Source: Clostridia bacterium
GTDB taxonomy: Bacteria > Bacillota > Clostridia > Oscillospirales > Acutalibacteraceae
Assembly (NCBI GenBank): GCA_900772705.1
Contig: CAAGRQ010000140.1
Coordinates: 1-7,439 of the forward strand
DNA: 7,439 bases
Direction: 5' to 3'
The first letter of the stretch is position 1. The number at the start of each line of letters is the position of its first letter. A model generated the notes under the pieces. That model worked only from the letters and a program-made list of their open reading frames with translations, was not told the origin of the DNA and ran no database searches. The position numbers and the translations under genes were made by a program. Below, in pieces: positions 1 through 6,539 of the stretch.

Positions 1-599
1 ACGGCTACGAATCTTTGGTCGATTATGATAAGGCGACGGATACCACAGTCGATGAGTTTAATGAATATATGAGCCAAATTAAGTCCGAAGAAAAATCCGA
101 TACCGCCTCAAATTTGGGCAAGTTGGTTACGGGCTATGAATTGTACATTCAGGCGCTTGTTCCCAGTGATAAGGTGCAGAATATCAAAAACGGTTCTACC
201 GTTGAGGTCGCTTTGAGCGATAATCATAATTTAATTCTCAAAGCTACTGTGGTGACGGGTGCAGAACCGAGCCCTGAGGACGAGCAAACGCTGCTTGTTT
301 TAAGTTGTAATGTGATGAACGATGATGTGGCAAGGCTCAGAAAAACAGAAATAGAAATAAGAACCGATACCTATGAAGGCATTAAGGTGCCTAATCAGGC
401 ACTTCATATAGTTGACGGTAAAAAAGGCGTTTATGTTCTTATAGCCAGCCAGGTTAAATTCCGTGAGGCAGAGGTTATATATAATACCGATGATTACGCT
501 TTGGTAAAATATGATACGGAAAATGAAGATGCTATCCATCTTTATGATAAGATAATTACACAGGGAAAGGATCTTGAAAATGGAAAAGTTTATACTTGA
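1..599 (+). CDS. HlyD-like membrane-fusion/efflux adaptor protein, C-terminal part (5' partial)
   Basis: The reading frame is open from the first full codon at position 3 to TGA at 597-599, so the true start lies outside the window. The visible 198 or so residues resemble the C-terminal beta-barrel and membrane-proximal part of HlyD/RND-type periplasmic adaptor proteins. A segment (LYIQALVPSDKVQNIKNGSTV) is typical of the barrel that follows the lipoyl/hairpin region. A later stretch reads VPNQALHIVDGKKGVYVL, followed by a segment ending in YDKIITQGKDLENGKVY; this matches the family pattern of a P..A.....G..GVYV strand and a terminal D.VI..G..L..G. Such proteins are anchored by one N-terminal membrane helix (not visible here) and often work with ABC or other exporters, but no transporter gene is in view. 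HlyD-like genes are found directly before yggS-sepF in some Clostridia. The fold assignment is fairly firm; the transported substrate and partner are unknown. Confidence 0.72.
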   Translation, partial: GYESLVDYDKATDTTVDEFNEYMSQIKSEEKSDTASNLGKLVTGYELYIQALVPSDKVQNIKNGSTVEVALSDNHNLILKATVVTGAEPSPEDEQTLLVLSCNVMNDDVARLRKTEIEIRTDTYEGIKVPNQALHIVDGKKGVYVLIASQVKFREAEVIYNTDDYALVKYDTENEDAIHLYDKIITQGKDLENGKVYT

Positions 600-1305
600 T
601 GAGGCAAGAGTTCAAAGAACTGTAGATAATTACAGGCGAATAAAAAACGATGTTGCCGAAACCGCAATCAGAGCGGGCAGGAGCGAAAACGATGTACGCC
701 TTATGTGCGTTACAAAGACTGTAGAGCCGGAATATATCAATCCCGTCCTTGATTTGGGTGCGGATCTCATCGGCGAAAATAAGGTGCAGGAGTATTGCTC
801 AAAACTTGAAACGCTGCATCTTGACGGCGTGGAAAAGCATATTATAGGACATTTGCAGACTAATAAAGTAAAATACATTGCAGGCAGAGTTGATATGATT
901 GAATCTGTCGATTCCGTAAAACTTGCAAAGGAAATACAAAAGCAGTTTTCAAAGGCAGACTGTGTTGCAAATGTTCTCATTGAGGTTAATATCGGAAATG
1001 AGGAATCAAAGAGCGGCTGTGATATGTCGGAACTTGATGATTTGATATACGAGATTGCCGAGATGCAAAACATTAAAATTAAGGGACTTATGACCATTCC
1101 GCCGATTTGCGATGAAAATGAAGTCAGAAAATATTTTGCAAAGATGCACGATAAGTTCCTCTCTCTTAAAGAGAAAAATATTGATAATGTAAATATGGAT
1201 ATTCTCTCTATGGGAATGAGCGCCGATTACGAGCAAGCTGTTCTCGAGGGTTCAAATATTGTAAGAGTCGGCTCTGCCATTTTCGGAGCAAGGCATTACA
1301 ACTGA
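580..1305 (+). CDS. yggS: YggS/YlmE-family pyridoxal 5'-phosphate homeostasis protein
   Basis: This 241-residue cytoplasmic protein belongs to the YggS/PROSC family, a single-domain TIM barrel with a fold like the N-terminal domain of alanine racemase. It binds PLP and buffers its supply without a demonstrated enzymatic reaction. The likely PLP-binding lysine is K46 in CVTKTVEP. Other family marks are GENKVQE, HIIGHLQTNKVK (residues 87-98), SMGMSADYEQA (210-220) and VRVGSAIFG (228-236), the last two forming the phosphate-binding region. Length and motif order are normal and the gene looks intact. The ATG at 580 is chosen because GGGAAAGG (563-570) is well spaced before it; a TTG six bases upstream is less likely. 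It overlaps the preceding adaptor gene by 20 bases, suggesting translational coupling. Its place just before sepF matches ylmE in Bacillus subtilis and is widely conserved in Firmicutes. Confidence 0.95.
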   Translation: MEKFILDEARVQRTVDNYRRIKNDVAETAIRAGRSENDVRLMCVTKTVEPEYINPVLDLGADLIGENKVQEYCSKLETLHLDGVEKHIIGHLQTNKVKYIAGRVDMIESVDSVKLAKEIQKQFSKADCVANVLIEVNIGNEESKSGCDMSELDDLIYEIAEMQNIKIKGLMTIPPICDENEVRKYFAKMHDKFLSLKEKNIDNVNMDILSMGMSADYEQAVLEGSNIVRVGSAIFGARHYN

Positions 1306-1324
1306 TTGAAAGGATAATGAAAAG

Positions 1325-1807
1325 ATGGGATTTTTTGATAAGATAAAGGACATAATGACGGACGATACCGACGATTTCGACGAATACTACGATAACTCGG
1401 AAAGTTTCGTTAAGCCGCCTCGCAGGAGAGAAAGAGAGGAAAGGGAAATTGCTCCCGAGCGTGAGGAGAGAACAGAGCATTCCTCCAGAAGACAAAAGAG
1501 CGATAAGGTAGTAAACATTCATACAACGGCACAGCTTCAGGTTGTACTGGTAAAGCCCGAGGGCTTTGAGGAGGCTGCCGCCATTGCCGATAATCTTAAC
1601 GAAAGACGAACCGTTGTGCTCAATCTTGAGAGCGCAAATCGTGAGATAGCGAGAAGACTTCTCGATTTTCTGTCGGGCGTTGCTTATGCAAATAACGGAC
1701 AGATTAAGCGTGTGGCTAACTCTACATATATCATCACCCCGTACAATGTTGATGTTATGGGTGATCTTATTGACGAACTTGAAAACAACGGAATGTTTAC
1801 AAAATAA
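1325..1807 (+). CDS. sepF: Cell division protein SepF
   Basis: SepF anchors FtsZ filaments to the membrane and shapes the division septum. The 160-residue protein has the standard parts. Residues 1-11 (MGFFDKIKDIM) form a short amphipathic membrane-targeting helix. Next come an acidic stretch (about 13-26) and an Arg/Glu-rich linker (about 33-58). The SepF domain covers about residues 61-157, with the conserved run DFLSGVAYANNGQIKRV (114-130) and the strand TYIITP. G118 in FLSG probably matches the glycine needed for dimer-dimer contact in Bacillus subtilis SepF. The start at 1325 has GAAAGGA (1308-1314) about 10 bases upstream, and the N-terminal helix confirms it. The gene begins 19 bases after yggS and ends 21 bases before divIVA, so co-transcription is likely. 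ylmG and ylmH, which usually follow sepF, are missing. The linker is longer in charged residues than the short Bacillus one, which is common in Clostridia. Confidence 0.96.
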   Translation: MGFFDKIKDIMTDDTDDFDEYYDNSESFVKPPRRREREEREIAPEREERTEHSSRRQKSDKVVNIHTTAQLQVVLVKPEGFEEAAAIADNLNERRTVVLNLESANREIARRLLDFLSGVAYANNGQIKRVANSTYIITPYNVDVMGDLIDELENNGMFTK

Positions 1808-1810
1808 AGC

Positions 1811-1816
1811 AGGAGG
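1811..1816 (+). promoter_or_regulatory. Ribosome binding site of divIVA (AGGAGG, long spacing)
   Basis: This is a perfect AGGAGG, but it lies 12 bases before the divIVA ATG at 1829, longer than usual. An out-of-frame ATG at 1819 is only two bases from it and would encode five residues ending in TAG at 1834-1836, overlapping the divIVA start. No in-frame alternative start is better than 1829. The motif and positions are seen directly; any effect on expression is unknown. Confidence 0.75.
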
Positions 1817-1828
1817 ATATGCAGTATT

Positions 1829-3145
1829 ATGATTAGTTCTAAGGAGCTTAGACAAAAGGATTTGGAAATCACCCAAAACGGCTACAACATAGCCGAGGTT
1901 GACGCATTGATGGCGGAGAGTGCGGCTACAATCGACGCCTACGAAAAGCAAAGCGGCGATCTCTATCATAAGCTTGAGGTGCTTGCAGGCAAGATAGAGG
2001 AATACAGACAGGAGGAGGACGCTATTAAGACTGCTCTTGTTACCGCTCAAAAGATGGCTGATAAGATTACAAAGGAGTCAAACGAAACGGCGTCGCTTCT
2101 TATTTCAAAGAGCGAGGAGACTGCTAAGGATACGGTTGCAAATGCAAAAGCCGAGTCGGATAAAATAATCAGCAGTGCAAGAGAGTATTCAACAAATCTT
2201 ATTGCCGAGAAAACTCAGCAGGCAGAGGAAATTACAAATAAGGCACAGGATAAGGCTAACGAAGTAATCGCATCCGCAAAGGTTGTCGCTCAGGACATTT
2301 TGGACCAGGCTAAGCAGATAAGCGATGATTTGATTGCAAAGTCAAAGGCAGAAAAGGAAGCATACGAAATCCTTTCAAATACAATTAAAAATGACGCCAA
2401 GGAATTTATAGAAAAGGTTAAGAGCCTTTATAATAACGAACTTGACGCATTGAACAGCGCAAAACTCGATAAAGAGAACGCCGATACCGATGCAGAGGAA
2501 AAGAGCATTGCCGATATAGACAGCGAGGTTTCGGGCTTGGTTGACGAGATTAATGAGTTTACATCTTTTATTCCGCAGCCGACTTCGACGGAAGAAAGCG
2601 GCGATGATGCCGAGAATTCCGAGGCAGAAGAATTTGAGTCGTTAAATGACTCCGAGGCAGAAGAAACAGAGACTTTGCAGGAAGTGATTGTGGCAGACGA
2701 TGCAGAGGATTCCGAAGAAGAAATCGAGTACGAGCGTGAAGAAGATAATAAAGAGCCTTCTTTCGACCTTAACGAAATCGAGTACGAGGAAATCACGGAC
2801 GATGACGATGAGGACGATATTACCGTAGACGACGAAAAGCCGGTAATAGAAGAAGATGATGAGCCTGCCGACCCTATGGAGGCAGTTGAGGCTTTTTCCC
2901 AAAACCAGATTACGCCGATTAAATCCGATTCACCTATTCCGGAAATCAGCGAGGATGCCGATATGGAAGATGATGACGATTTGTTTGATAATTCGGGTGA
3001 ACTTCCTTTCGAGGCTTACTTTAATGTAAATCAGCAAGATGTACATAACGATAAGAGTCAAACCATTTCTCTTATCCCGCCTGAGGATGATGAGGACGAC
3101 GAGCCTCAGCCTAAGTTCAAGGGCATATTCAAAAAGAAGAAATAA
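1829..3145 (+). CDS. divIVA: DivIVA-family polar/septal scaffold protein with extended acidic C-terminus
   Basis: DivIVA proteins self-assemble at negatively curved membrane at poles and septa and recruit division or cell-wall factors. This 438-residue protein is about two and a half times as long as Bacillus subtilis DivIVA (164 residues). Residues about 5-60 match the N-terminal lipid-binding domain, with GYNIAEVDALM (18-28) fitting the family GY...EVD pattern, followed by a coiled coil. Residues 73-182 are ten consecutive 11-residue repeats, Ala/Ser at the first position and aliphatic residues near positions 8-9. From about residue 215 to 425 the chain is very rich in Glu and Asp and probably disordered. 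It ends in a basic tip, KFKGIFKKKK. The ATG at 1829 follows AGGAGG (1811-1816). The position between sepF and ileS supports the assignment. The N-terminal family call is firm; the role of the acidic tail is unknown, and a general coiled-coil scaffold related to DivIVA cannot be excluded. Confidence 0.88.
   Translation: MISSKELRQKDLEITQNGYNIAEVDALMAESAATIDAYEKQSGDLYHKLEVLAGKIEEYRQEEDAIKTALVTAQKMADKITKESNETASLLISKSEETAKDTVANAKAESDKIISSAREYSTNLIAEKTQQAEEITNKAQDKANEVIASAKVVAQDILDQAKQISDDLIAKSKAEKEAYEILSNTIKNDAKEFIEKVKSLYNNELDALNSAKLDKENADTDAEEKSIADIDSEVSGLVDEINEFTSFIPQPTSTEESGDDAENSEAEEFESLNDSEAEETETLQEVIVADDAEDSEEEIEYEREEDNKEPSFDLNEIEYEEITDDDDEDDITVDDEKPVIEEDDEPADPMEAVEAFSQNQITPIKSDSPIPEISEDADMEDDDDLFDNSGELPFEAYFNVNQQDVHNDKSQTISLIPPEDDEDDEPQPKFKGIFKKKK
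2045..2374 (+). repeat. Ten tandem 11-residue (hendecad) coiled-coil repeats in DivIVA
   Basis: Residues 73-182 of DivIVA divide without any gap into ten 11-residue units. Examples are AQKMADKITKE, AKAESDKIISS, AQDKANEVIAS, AKVVAQDILDQ and AKQISDDLIAK. The first position is Ala or Ser in nine units (Lys in one), the fifth is often Ala or Ser, and positions 8-9 are mostly aliphatic. The DNA units are 33 bases but diverged, so the repeat is maintained at the protein level. An 11-residue period usually gives a straight or slightly right-handed coiled coil rather than the usual left-handed heptad one; that geometry is inferred. Confidence 0.75.
2618..2683 (+). repeat. Short tandem 33-base repeat in the acidic region of divIVA
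   Basis: Two adjoining 33-base units begin with the same 15 bases, TCCGAGGCAGAAGAA, at 2618-2632 and 2651-2665, and encode SEAEEFESLND and SEAEETETLQE. The remaining 18 bases of each unit match at about half of positions. This looks like an old in-frame duplication inside the acidic tail. Confidence 0.6.
2720..2788 (+). repeat. Direct 15-base repeat in the acidic region of divIVA
   Basis: The sequence GAAATCGAGTACGAG occurs at 2720-2734 and again at 2774-2788, both in frame and both encoding EIEYE. The copies are 54 bases apart. Either a partial internal duplication or convergence on a short acidic motif with an aromatic residue would explain it. Confidence 0.55.
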
Positions 3146-3174
3146 TATAACAAACATATAAGGAGCATAAATTA

Positions 3175-5964
3175 ATGGATTATAATAAGACACTTAATTT
3201 ACCAAAGACAGACTTTCCGATGAGAGCGTCACTCCCGCAAAGAGAGCCTGAATTCCTCAAAAAGTGGAATGAAAACGACCAGTATAAGAAACTTATGGAT
3301 TATAACGAGGGCAAGCCGCTTTTCGTTCTCCATGACGGACCTCCGTATGCAAACGGTGATATTCATATCGGTCACGCACTTAATAAGACATTAAAGGACT
3401 TTATCGTAAGATATAAAAATATGACGGGCTTTAAGTCTCCGTTCGTACCCGGTTGGGACACTCACGGTTTGCCGACCGAACTTGCCGCACGCAAGAAAGC
3501 AGGAATTACCGCAGAGTCAAATATTTCCGACTTGGAACTTCGTAAAATTTGCCGTGATACTGCTCTGGGTTATGTTAACTTGCAGAGAGAAAGTTTTAAG
3601 AGAATGGGTATCATTGCGGAATGGGATAACCCGTATATCACTTTGAAAAAGGAGTTCGAGCAGGAGCAGATTAAGGTCTTTGCAAATATGGCGTCTAAGG
3701 GCTATATTTATAAGGGCTTGAAGCCGGTATATTGGTGCTCGGATTGTAATACCGCTCTTGCAGAGGCAGAGATTGAATATGCAGAGGACCCGTGCCATTC
3801 TATCTATGTTAAGTTTAAGGTTACCGAGGATTTCGGTAAACTTACCGCTCTCGGTGCCGAACTTGATAAAACATATTTTGTTATTTGGACAACAACTACA
3901 TGGACTCTTCCTGCTAATGTTGCTATTTGTGTAGGTCCTAATTATGAGTACAGTCTTCTTAAGGCTAACGGTGAGTACTATGTAATGGCTACCGATCTTG
4001 CACCTGTTGCAATGGCTGACGCAGGTATTACCGATTATGAGACTGTCGGAATTATTCGTGGCGATGAACTCGAATATATGAAGACGGCTCATCCATTCAT
4101 CGACAGAACGTCACTTGTTATCGTAGGTGACCATGTAACTCTCGAAAGCGGTACCGGCTGTGTTCATACAGCTCCGGGTCACGGTGTTGATGACTTTATC
4201 GTTTGTAAGAAATATCCCGAAATTCCTATCGTTGTTCCTGTTGATAATAAAGGCGTGCTTACTGAGGAGGCAGGTCAGTTCGCAGGACTCACAACGGAAG
4301 ATGCCAATAAGCCTATTGCAGAATATCTTGATAAAATCGGTGCTCTCTTTGCATTGAAGAAGATTAAGCACCAGTATCCTCACTGCTGGAGATGTCATAA
4401 GCCGGTTATCTTCCGTGCAACTTCTCAGTGGTTCTGCTCGGTTGACGACTTTAAGGATGCAGCTGTTAAGGCTGCCGAGGATGTTAAATGGTATCCGGAG
4501 TGGGGCAAGGACAGACTTCAGTCAATGGTACTTGAGCGTGCCGATTGGTGTATTTCCCGTCAGAGAAAATGGGGCGTTCCGATTCCTGTTGTATATTGTA
4601 AGGATTGCGGAAAGGAAATTATTGATGACGGCGTTATGCAGAAGGTTTCCGATATATTTGGCAAGGAAGGCTCCGACGCTTGGTATGCACACGATGCGGA
4701 ATATTTCCTCCCCGACGGCTTTAAGTGCCCTCATTGCGGCAAGTCAAACGGCTTTGAAAAGGAAAGCGACATTATGGACGTATGGTTCGATTCCGGTTCA
4801 TCTCATGCCGCTGTATGCAGAAAAAGACCGTATCTTAAATGGCCTGCCGATGTATATCTCGAGGGTGCTGACCAGTACAGAGGTTGGTTCCAGTCATCGC
4901 TTCTTACTTCTGTTGCGGCAGGAGACGGTGCTCCTTATAAGCAGATTATTACTCACGGCTGGACAGTTGACGGTGAGGGCAGAAAGATGTCTAAGTCGCT
5001 CGGCAACGGTATCGCTCCGCAGGAAATTATCAGTAAGTACGGCGCAGATATTCTTCGCCTTTGGGTTGCAAGTGCAGACTATCACGCAGATATTCGTATC
5101 AGTCCCGAGATTTTGAAGCAGATTTCCGATAACTATCGTAAAATCAGAAATACTGCAAGATATTGCCTCGGCAACCTCTACGATTTTGACCCCGATAAGG
5201 ATATGGTTTCCAACGACGAACTTGAAGAACTTGACAAGTACGCTCTTATGAAACTTGATGAGGTTATTGCGACTGCACGAAAGGGATATGACGAATATGA
5301 GTATCATACCACCGCTCATGCTCTGCATAACTTCTGCGTTGTCGATATGTCAAACTTCTACTTTGATGTTCTTAAAGACAGACTCTATACCACTGCTCCC
5401 GATTCAAAGAGCAGAAGAACTGCGCAGACGGTTCTTTATAAAGTACTTGACGCCCTTACGCTTATTCTTACCCCTATTCTCGCATTTACATGTGACGAGA
5501 TTTGGACTGCTATGAAGCACGACAAGTCGAGAAATCCCGAGGGTCCGCTATTTAATACTATTCCGACTGCGGATTATATCGAGACCGATGAAGCATTTAT
5601 CGCAAAGTGGGACAGAATTCACGAGATAAGAACCGATGTTCAAAAGGCTCTTGAACTTGCAAGAAACGAAAAGGTAATCGGTAAGCCGCTTGAGGCTAAG
5701 GTTACTCTTTATGCAGACGGCGAACTTGCAGACTTCCTTAACTCCGAACTCAAGTCGCTTCCCGAAATTTTCATCACTTCCGCTGTTGAAATTGCAGACG
5801 GCGAGGGAGAATTCAAGGGCGATGTTAAGGGTCTTAGCATTACCGTTAATAAGGCAGACGGCGAAAAGTGCGAGCGTTGCTGGAAGTTCTCCGATACAGT
5901 CGGTCAGGACAGCGAGCATCCTACTCTTTGTGCACATTGTGCCGAAACCATGAAACAACTGTAA
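3175..5964 (+). CDS. ileS: Isoleucyl-tRNA synthetase, bacterial type with C-terminal zinc finger
   Basis: This 929-residue class I synthetase charges tRNA-Ile with isoleucine in the cytoplasm and edits mischarged valine. The catalytic core has PPYANGDIHIGHALNK with HIGH at residues 64-67, and the second ATP motif KMSKS at 604-608 (GRKMSKSLGN). The CP1 editing domain shows the threonine run T239-T242 in TTTTWTLPAN, and GTGCVHTAPGHGVDDF at 326-340. DWCISRQRKWGVPIP (457-471) is followed by a cysteine pair (YCKDCG) and later CPHCG. The anticodon-binding region ends in a zinc finger with C899, C902, C919 and C922. That finger is the usual mark of the common bacterial IleRS type, which is generally mupirocin-sensitive, unlike the eukaryote-like type; sensitivity is inferred. 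Length is normal (921 in Bacillus subtilis) and nothing is broken. ATG 3175 has AAGGAG (3160-3165) nine bases upstream. Only 29 bases separate it from divIVA, leaving no space for a T-box leader, so it probably shares the upstream transcript. Confidence 0.98.
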   Translation: MDYNKTLNLPKTDFPMRASLPQREPEFLKKWNENDQYKKLMDYNEGKPLFVLHDGPPYANGDIHIGHALNKTLKDFIVRYKNMTGFKSPFVPGWDTHGLPTELAARKKAGITAESNISDLELRKICRDTALGYVNLQRESFKRMGIIAEWDNPYITLKKEFEQEQIKVFANMASKGYIYKGLKPVYWCSDCNTALAEAEIEYAEDPCHSIYVKFKVTEDFGKLTALGAELDKTYFVIWTTTTWTLPANVAICVGPNYEYSLLKANGEYYVMATDLAPVAMADAGITDYETVGIIRGDELEYMKTAHPFIDRTSLVIVGDHVTLESGTGCVHTAPGHGVDDFIVCKKYPEIPIVVPVDNKGVLTEEAGQFAGLTTEDANKPIAEYLDKIGALFALKKIKHQYPHCWRCHKPVIFRATSQWFCSVDDFKDAAVKAAEDVKWYPEWGKDRLQSMVLERADWCISRQRKWGVPIPVVYCKDCGKEIIDDGVMQKVSDIFGKEGSDAWYAHDAEYFLPDGFKCPHCGKSNGFEKESDIMDVWFDSGSSHAAVCRKRPYLKWPADVYLEGADQYRGWFQSSLLTSVAAGDGAPYKQIITHGWTVDGEGRKMSKSLGNGIAPQEIISKYGADILRLWVASADYHADIRISPEILKQISDNYRKIRNTARYCLGNLYDFDPDKDMVSNDELEELDKYALMKLDEVIATARKGYDEYEYHTTAHALHNFCVVDMSNFYFDVLKDRLYTTAPDSKSRRTAQTVLYKVLDALTLILTPILAFTCDEIWTAMKHDKSRNPEGPLFNTIPTADYIETDEAFIAKWDRIHEIRTDVQKALELARNEKVIGKPLEAKVTLYADGELADFLNSELKSLPEIFITSAVEIADGEGEFKGDVKGLSITVNKADGEKCERCWKFSDTVGQDSEHPTLCAHCAETMKQL

Positions 5965-5977
5965 AATACTTATGTTT

Positions 5978-6020
5978 TCGGGGACGCCGTTCTCGGCGTT
6001 CCCGAGTGTTTTATAATTTT
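5978..6020 (+). terminator. Intrinsic terminator after ileS
   Basis: A strong hairpin has arms at 5979-5989 (CGGGGACGCCG) and 5994-6004 (CGGCGTTCCCG): 11 pairs with one G-T pair and a TTCT loop, extendable by the T5978-A6005 pair. It is followed by a T-rich but interrupted tail (GTGTTTTATAATTTT). It starts 14 bases after the ileS stop and lies in the only sizeable intergenic gap of the window, so it probably ends the transcript that includes ileS. Because the T-tract is broken by A residues, termination may be incomplete and some read-through into lspA is possible. Confidence 0.8.
6012..6017 (+). promoter_or_regulatory. Possible -10 box of an lspA-rluD promoter
   Basis: TATAAT matches the sigma-A -10 consensus exactly and lies 24 bases before the lspA ATG, just downstream of the terminator hairpin. 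No good -35 box is present at the expected distance; the candidates (such as TTCTCG at 5990-5995) fall inside the hairpin and match TTGACA poorly. There is no TG directly before it for a classical extended -10. The T-rich terminator tail would make such a match likely by chance, so this is only a candidate. Confidence 0.3.
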
Positions 6021-6041
6021 GAATTGTTTGGAATTTTTACT

Positions 6042-6539
6042 ATGAAGCATACAAAAAAGCATATTTCCTGTGCGATTATGATTGTTTTGATAATCGCATT
6101 TGACCAAATAACAAAATACCTTGCTTCATCCGCTTTGAAGGACGGGAGTATAGCAAAATTCATTCCGGGATTTGTTCAATTTCGATATGCCGAAAATACC
6201 GGTATGGCTTTTTCTATGCTCAGCGGTGCAAGATGGATATTCATTGCCGTTACCGTTTTGGCGTGTGTGCTCGTAGCTTTCTATATGTTTTCAAACCGCT
6301 GTAAGAGTCTGTGGCTTTATTGGAGCCTCGGCGTTATTCTTTCGGGCGGTATAGGCAATTTGATAGACAGAGTCCGCTTCGGCTATGTGGTTGATTTCAT
6401 AGAGCCTACCTTTGTTAATTTTGCGGTCTTTAATATAGCGGACTGTGCTGTTACTTGCGGCGCCGTGTCGCTGATTGCTTATCTTGTTTTCGATATGATA
6501 AGGGACTCCAAACAGTCAAAGGAGAAGAAAAATGGCTGA
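6042..6539 (+). CDS. lspA: Lipoprotein signal peptidase (signal peptidase II)
   Basis: LspA is an aspartyl protease of the cytoplasmic membrane that cuts signal peptides from diacylglyceryl-modified prolipoproteins. The 165-residue protein has the normal size and about four membrane segments (roughly residues 8-28, 64-84, 89-108 and 135-155). Family motifs appear in order: DQITKYL (21-27), NTGMAFSML (52-60), GGIGNLIDR (102-110), VVDFIEP (116-122) and FNIADCAVTCG (130-140). The catalytic aspartates are D118 and D134. The ATG at 6042 gives the expected short basic N-terminus (MKHTKKH); the open frame extends far upstream but into ileS sequence, so longer starts are rejected. Its ribosome binding site is weak (GGA at 6030-6032). 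The last eight bases overlap the start of the rluD-like gene, implying translational coupling. The order ileS-lspA-rluD matches Bacillus subtilis ileS-lspA-ylyB apart from a small extra gene there. Confidence 0.96.
   Translation: MKHTKKHISCAIMIVLIIAFDQITKYLASSALKDGSIAKFIPGFVQFRYAENTGMAFSMLSGARWIFIAVTVLACVLVAFYMFSNRCKSLWLYWSLGVILSGGIGNLIDRVRFGYVVDFIEPTFVNFAVFNIADCAVTCGAVSLIAYLVFDMIRDSKQSKEKKNG

Noticed and set aside
1208..2050. A 280-codon open frame on the minus strand across the ends of yggS, sepF and divIVA
   Set aside because: It spans three well-supported plus-strand genes and their gaps, has no recognisable domain, and is rich in Leu, Ser and Cys as expected from an antisense reading. 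The sense genes rarely use codons that would make antisense stops.
2428..2796. Ser-rich minus-strand open frame opposite the acidic part of divIVA
   Set aside because: The Ser-rich composition is simply the reverse reading of Glu and Asp codons on the plus strand.
3146..3174. Possible promoter between divIVA and ileS (A/T-rich TAATATAAC)
   Set aside because: Only 29 bases are available, no matching -35 box is seen, and A/T-rich bases before a ribosome binding site are common.
3517..4092. A 191-codon minus-strand open frame inside ileS
   Set aside because: It is a shadow of conserved ileS catalytic and editing-domain codons, with no ribosome binding site or domain support.
4415..5116. A 233-codon plus-strand open frame in another frame inside ileS
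   Set aside because: It lies wholly within conserved ileS sequence including the KMSKS region and its product resembles no known family.
5868..6041. Longer N-terminus for LspA using starts upstream of 6042
   Set aside because: The extension reads through the end of ileS and the terminator hairpin, adds an Arg-rich segment foreign to LspA, and would remove the normal short basic N-terminus.
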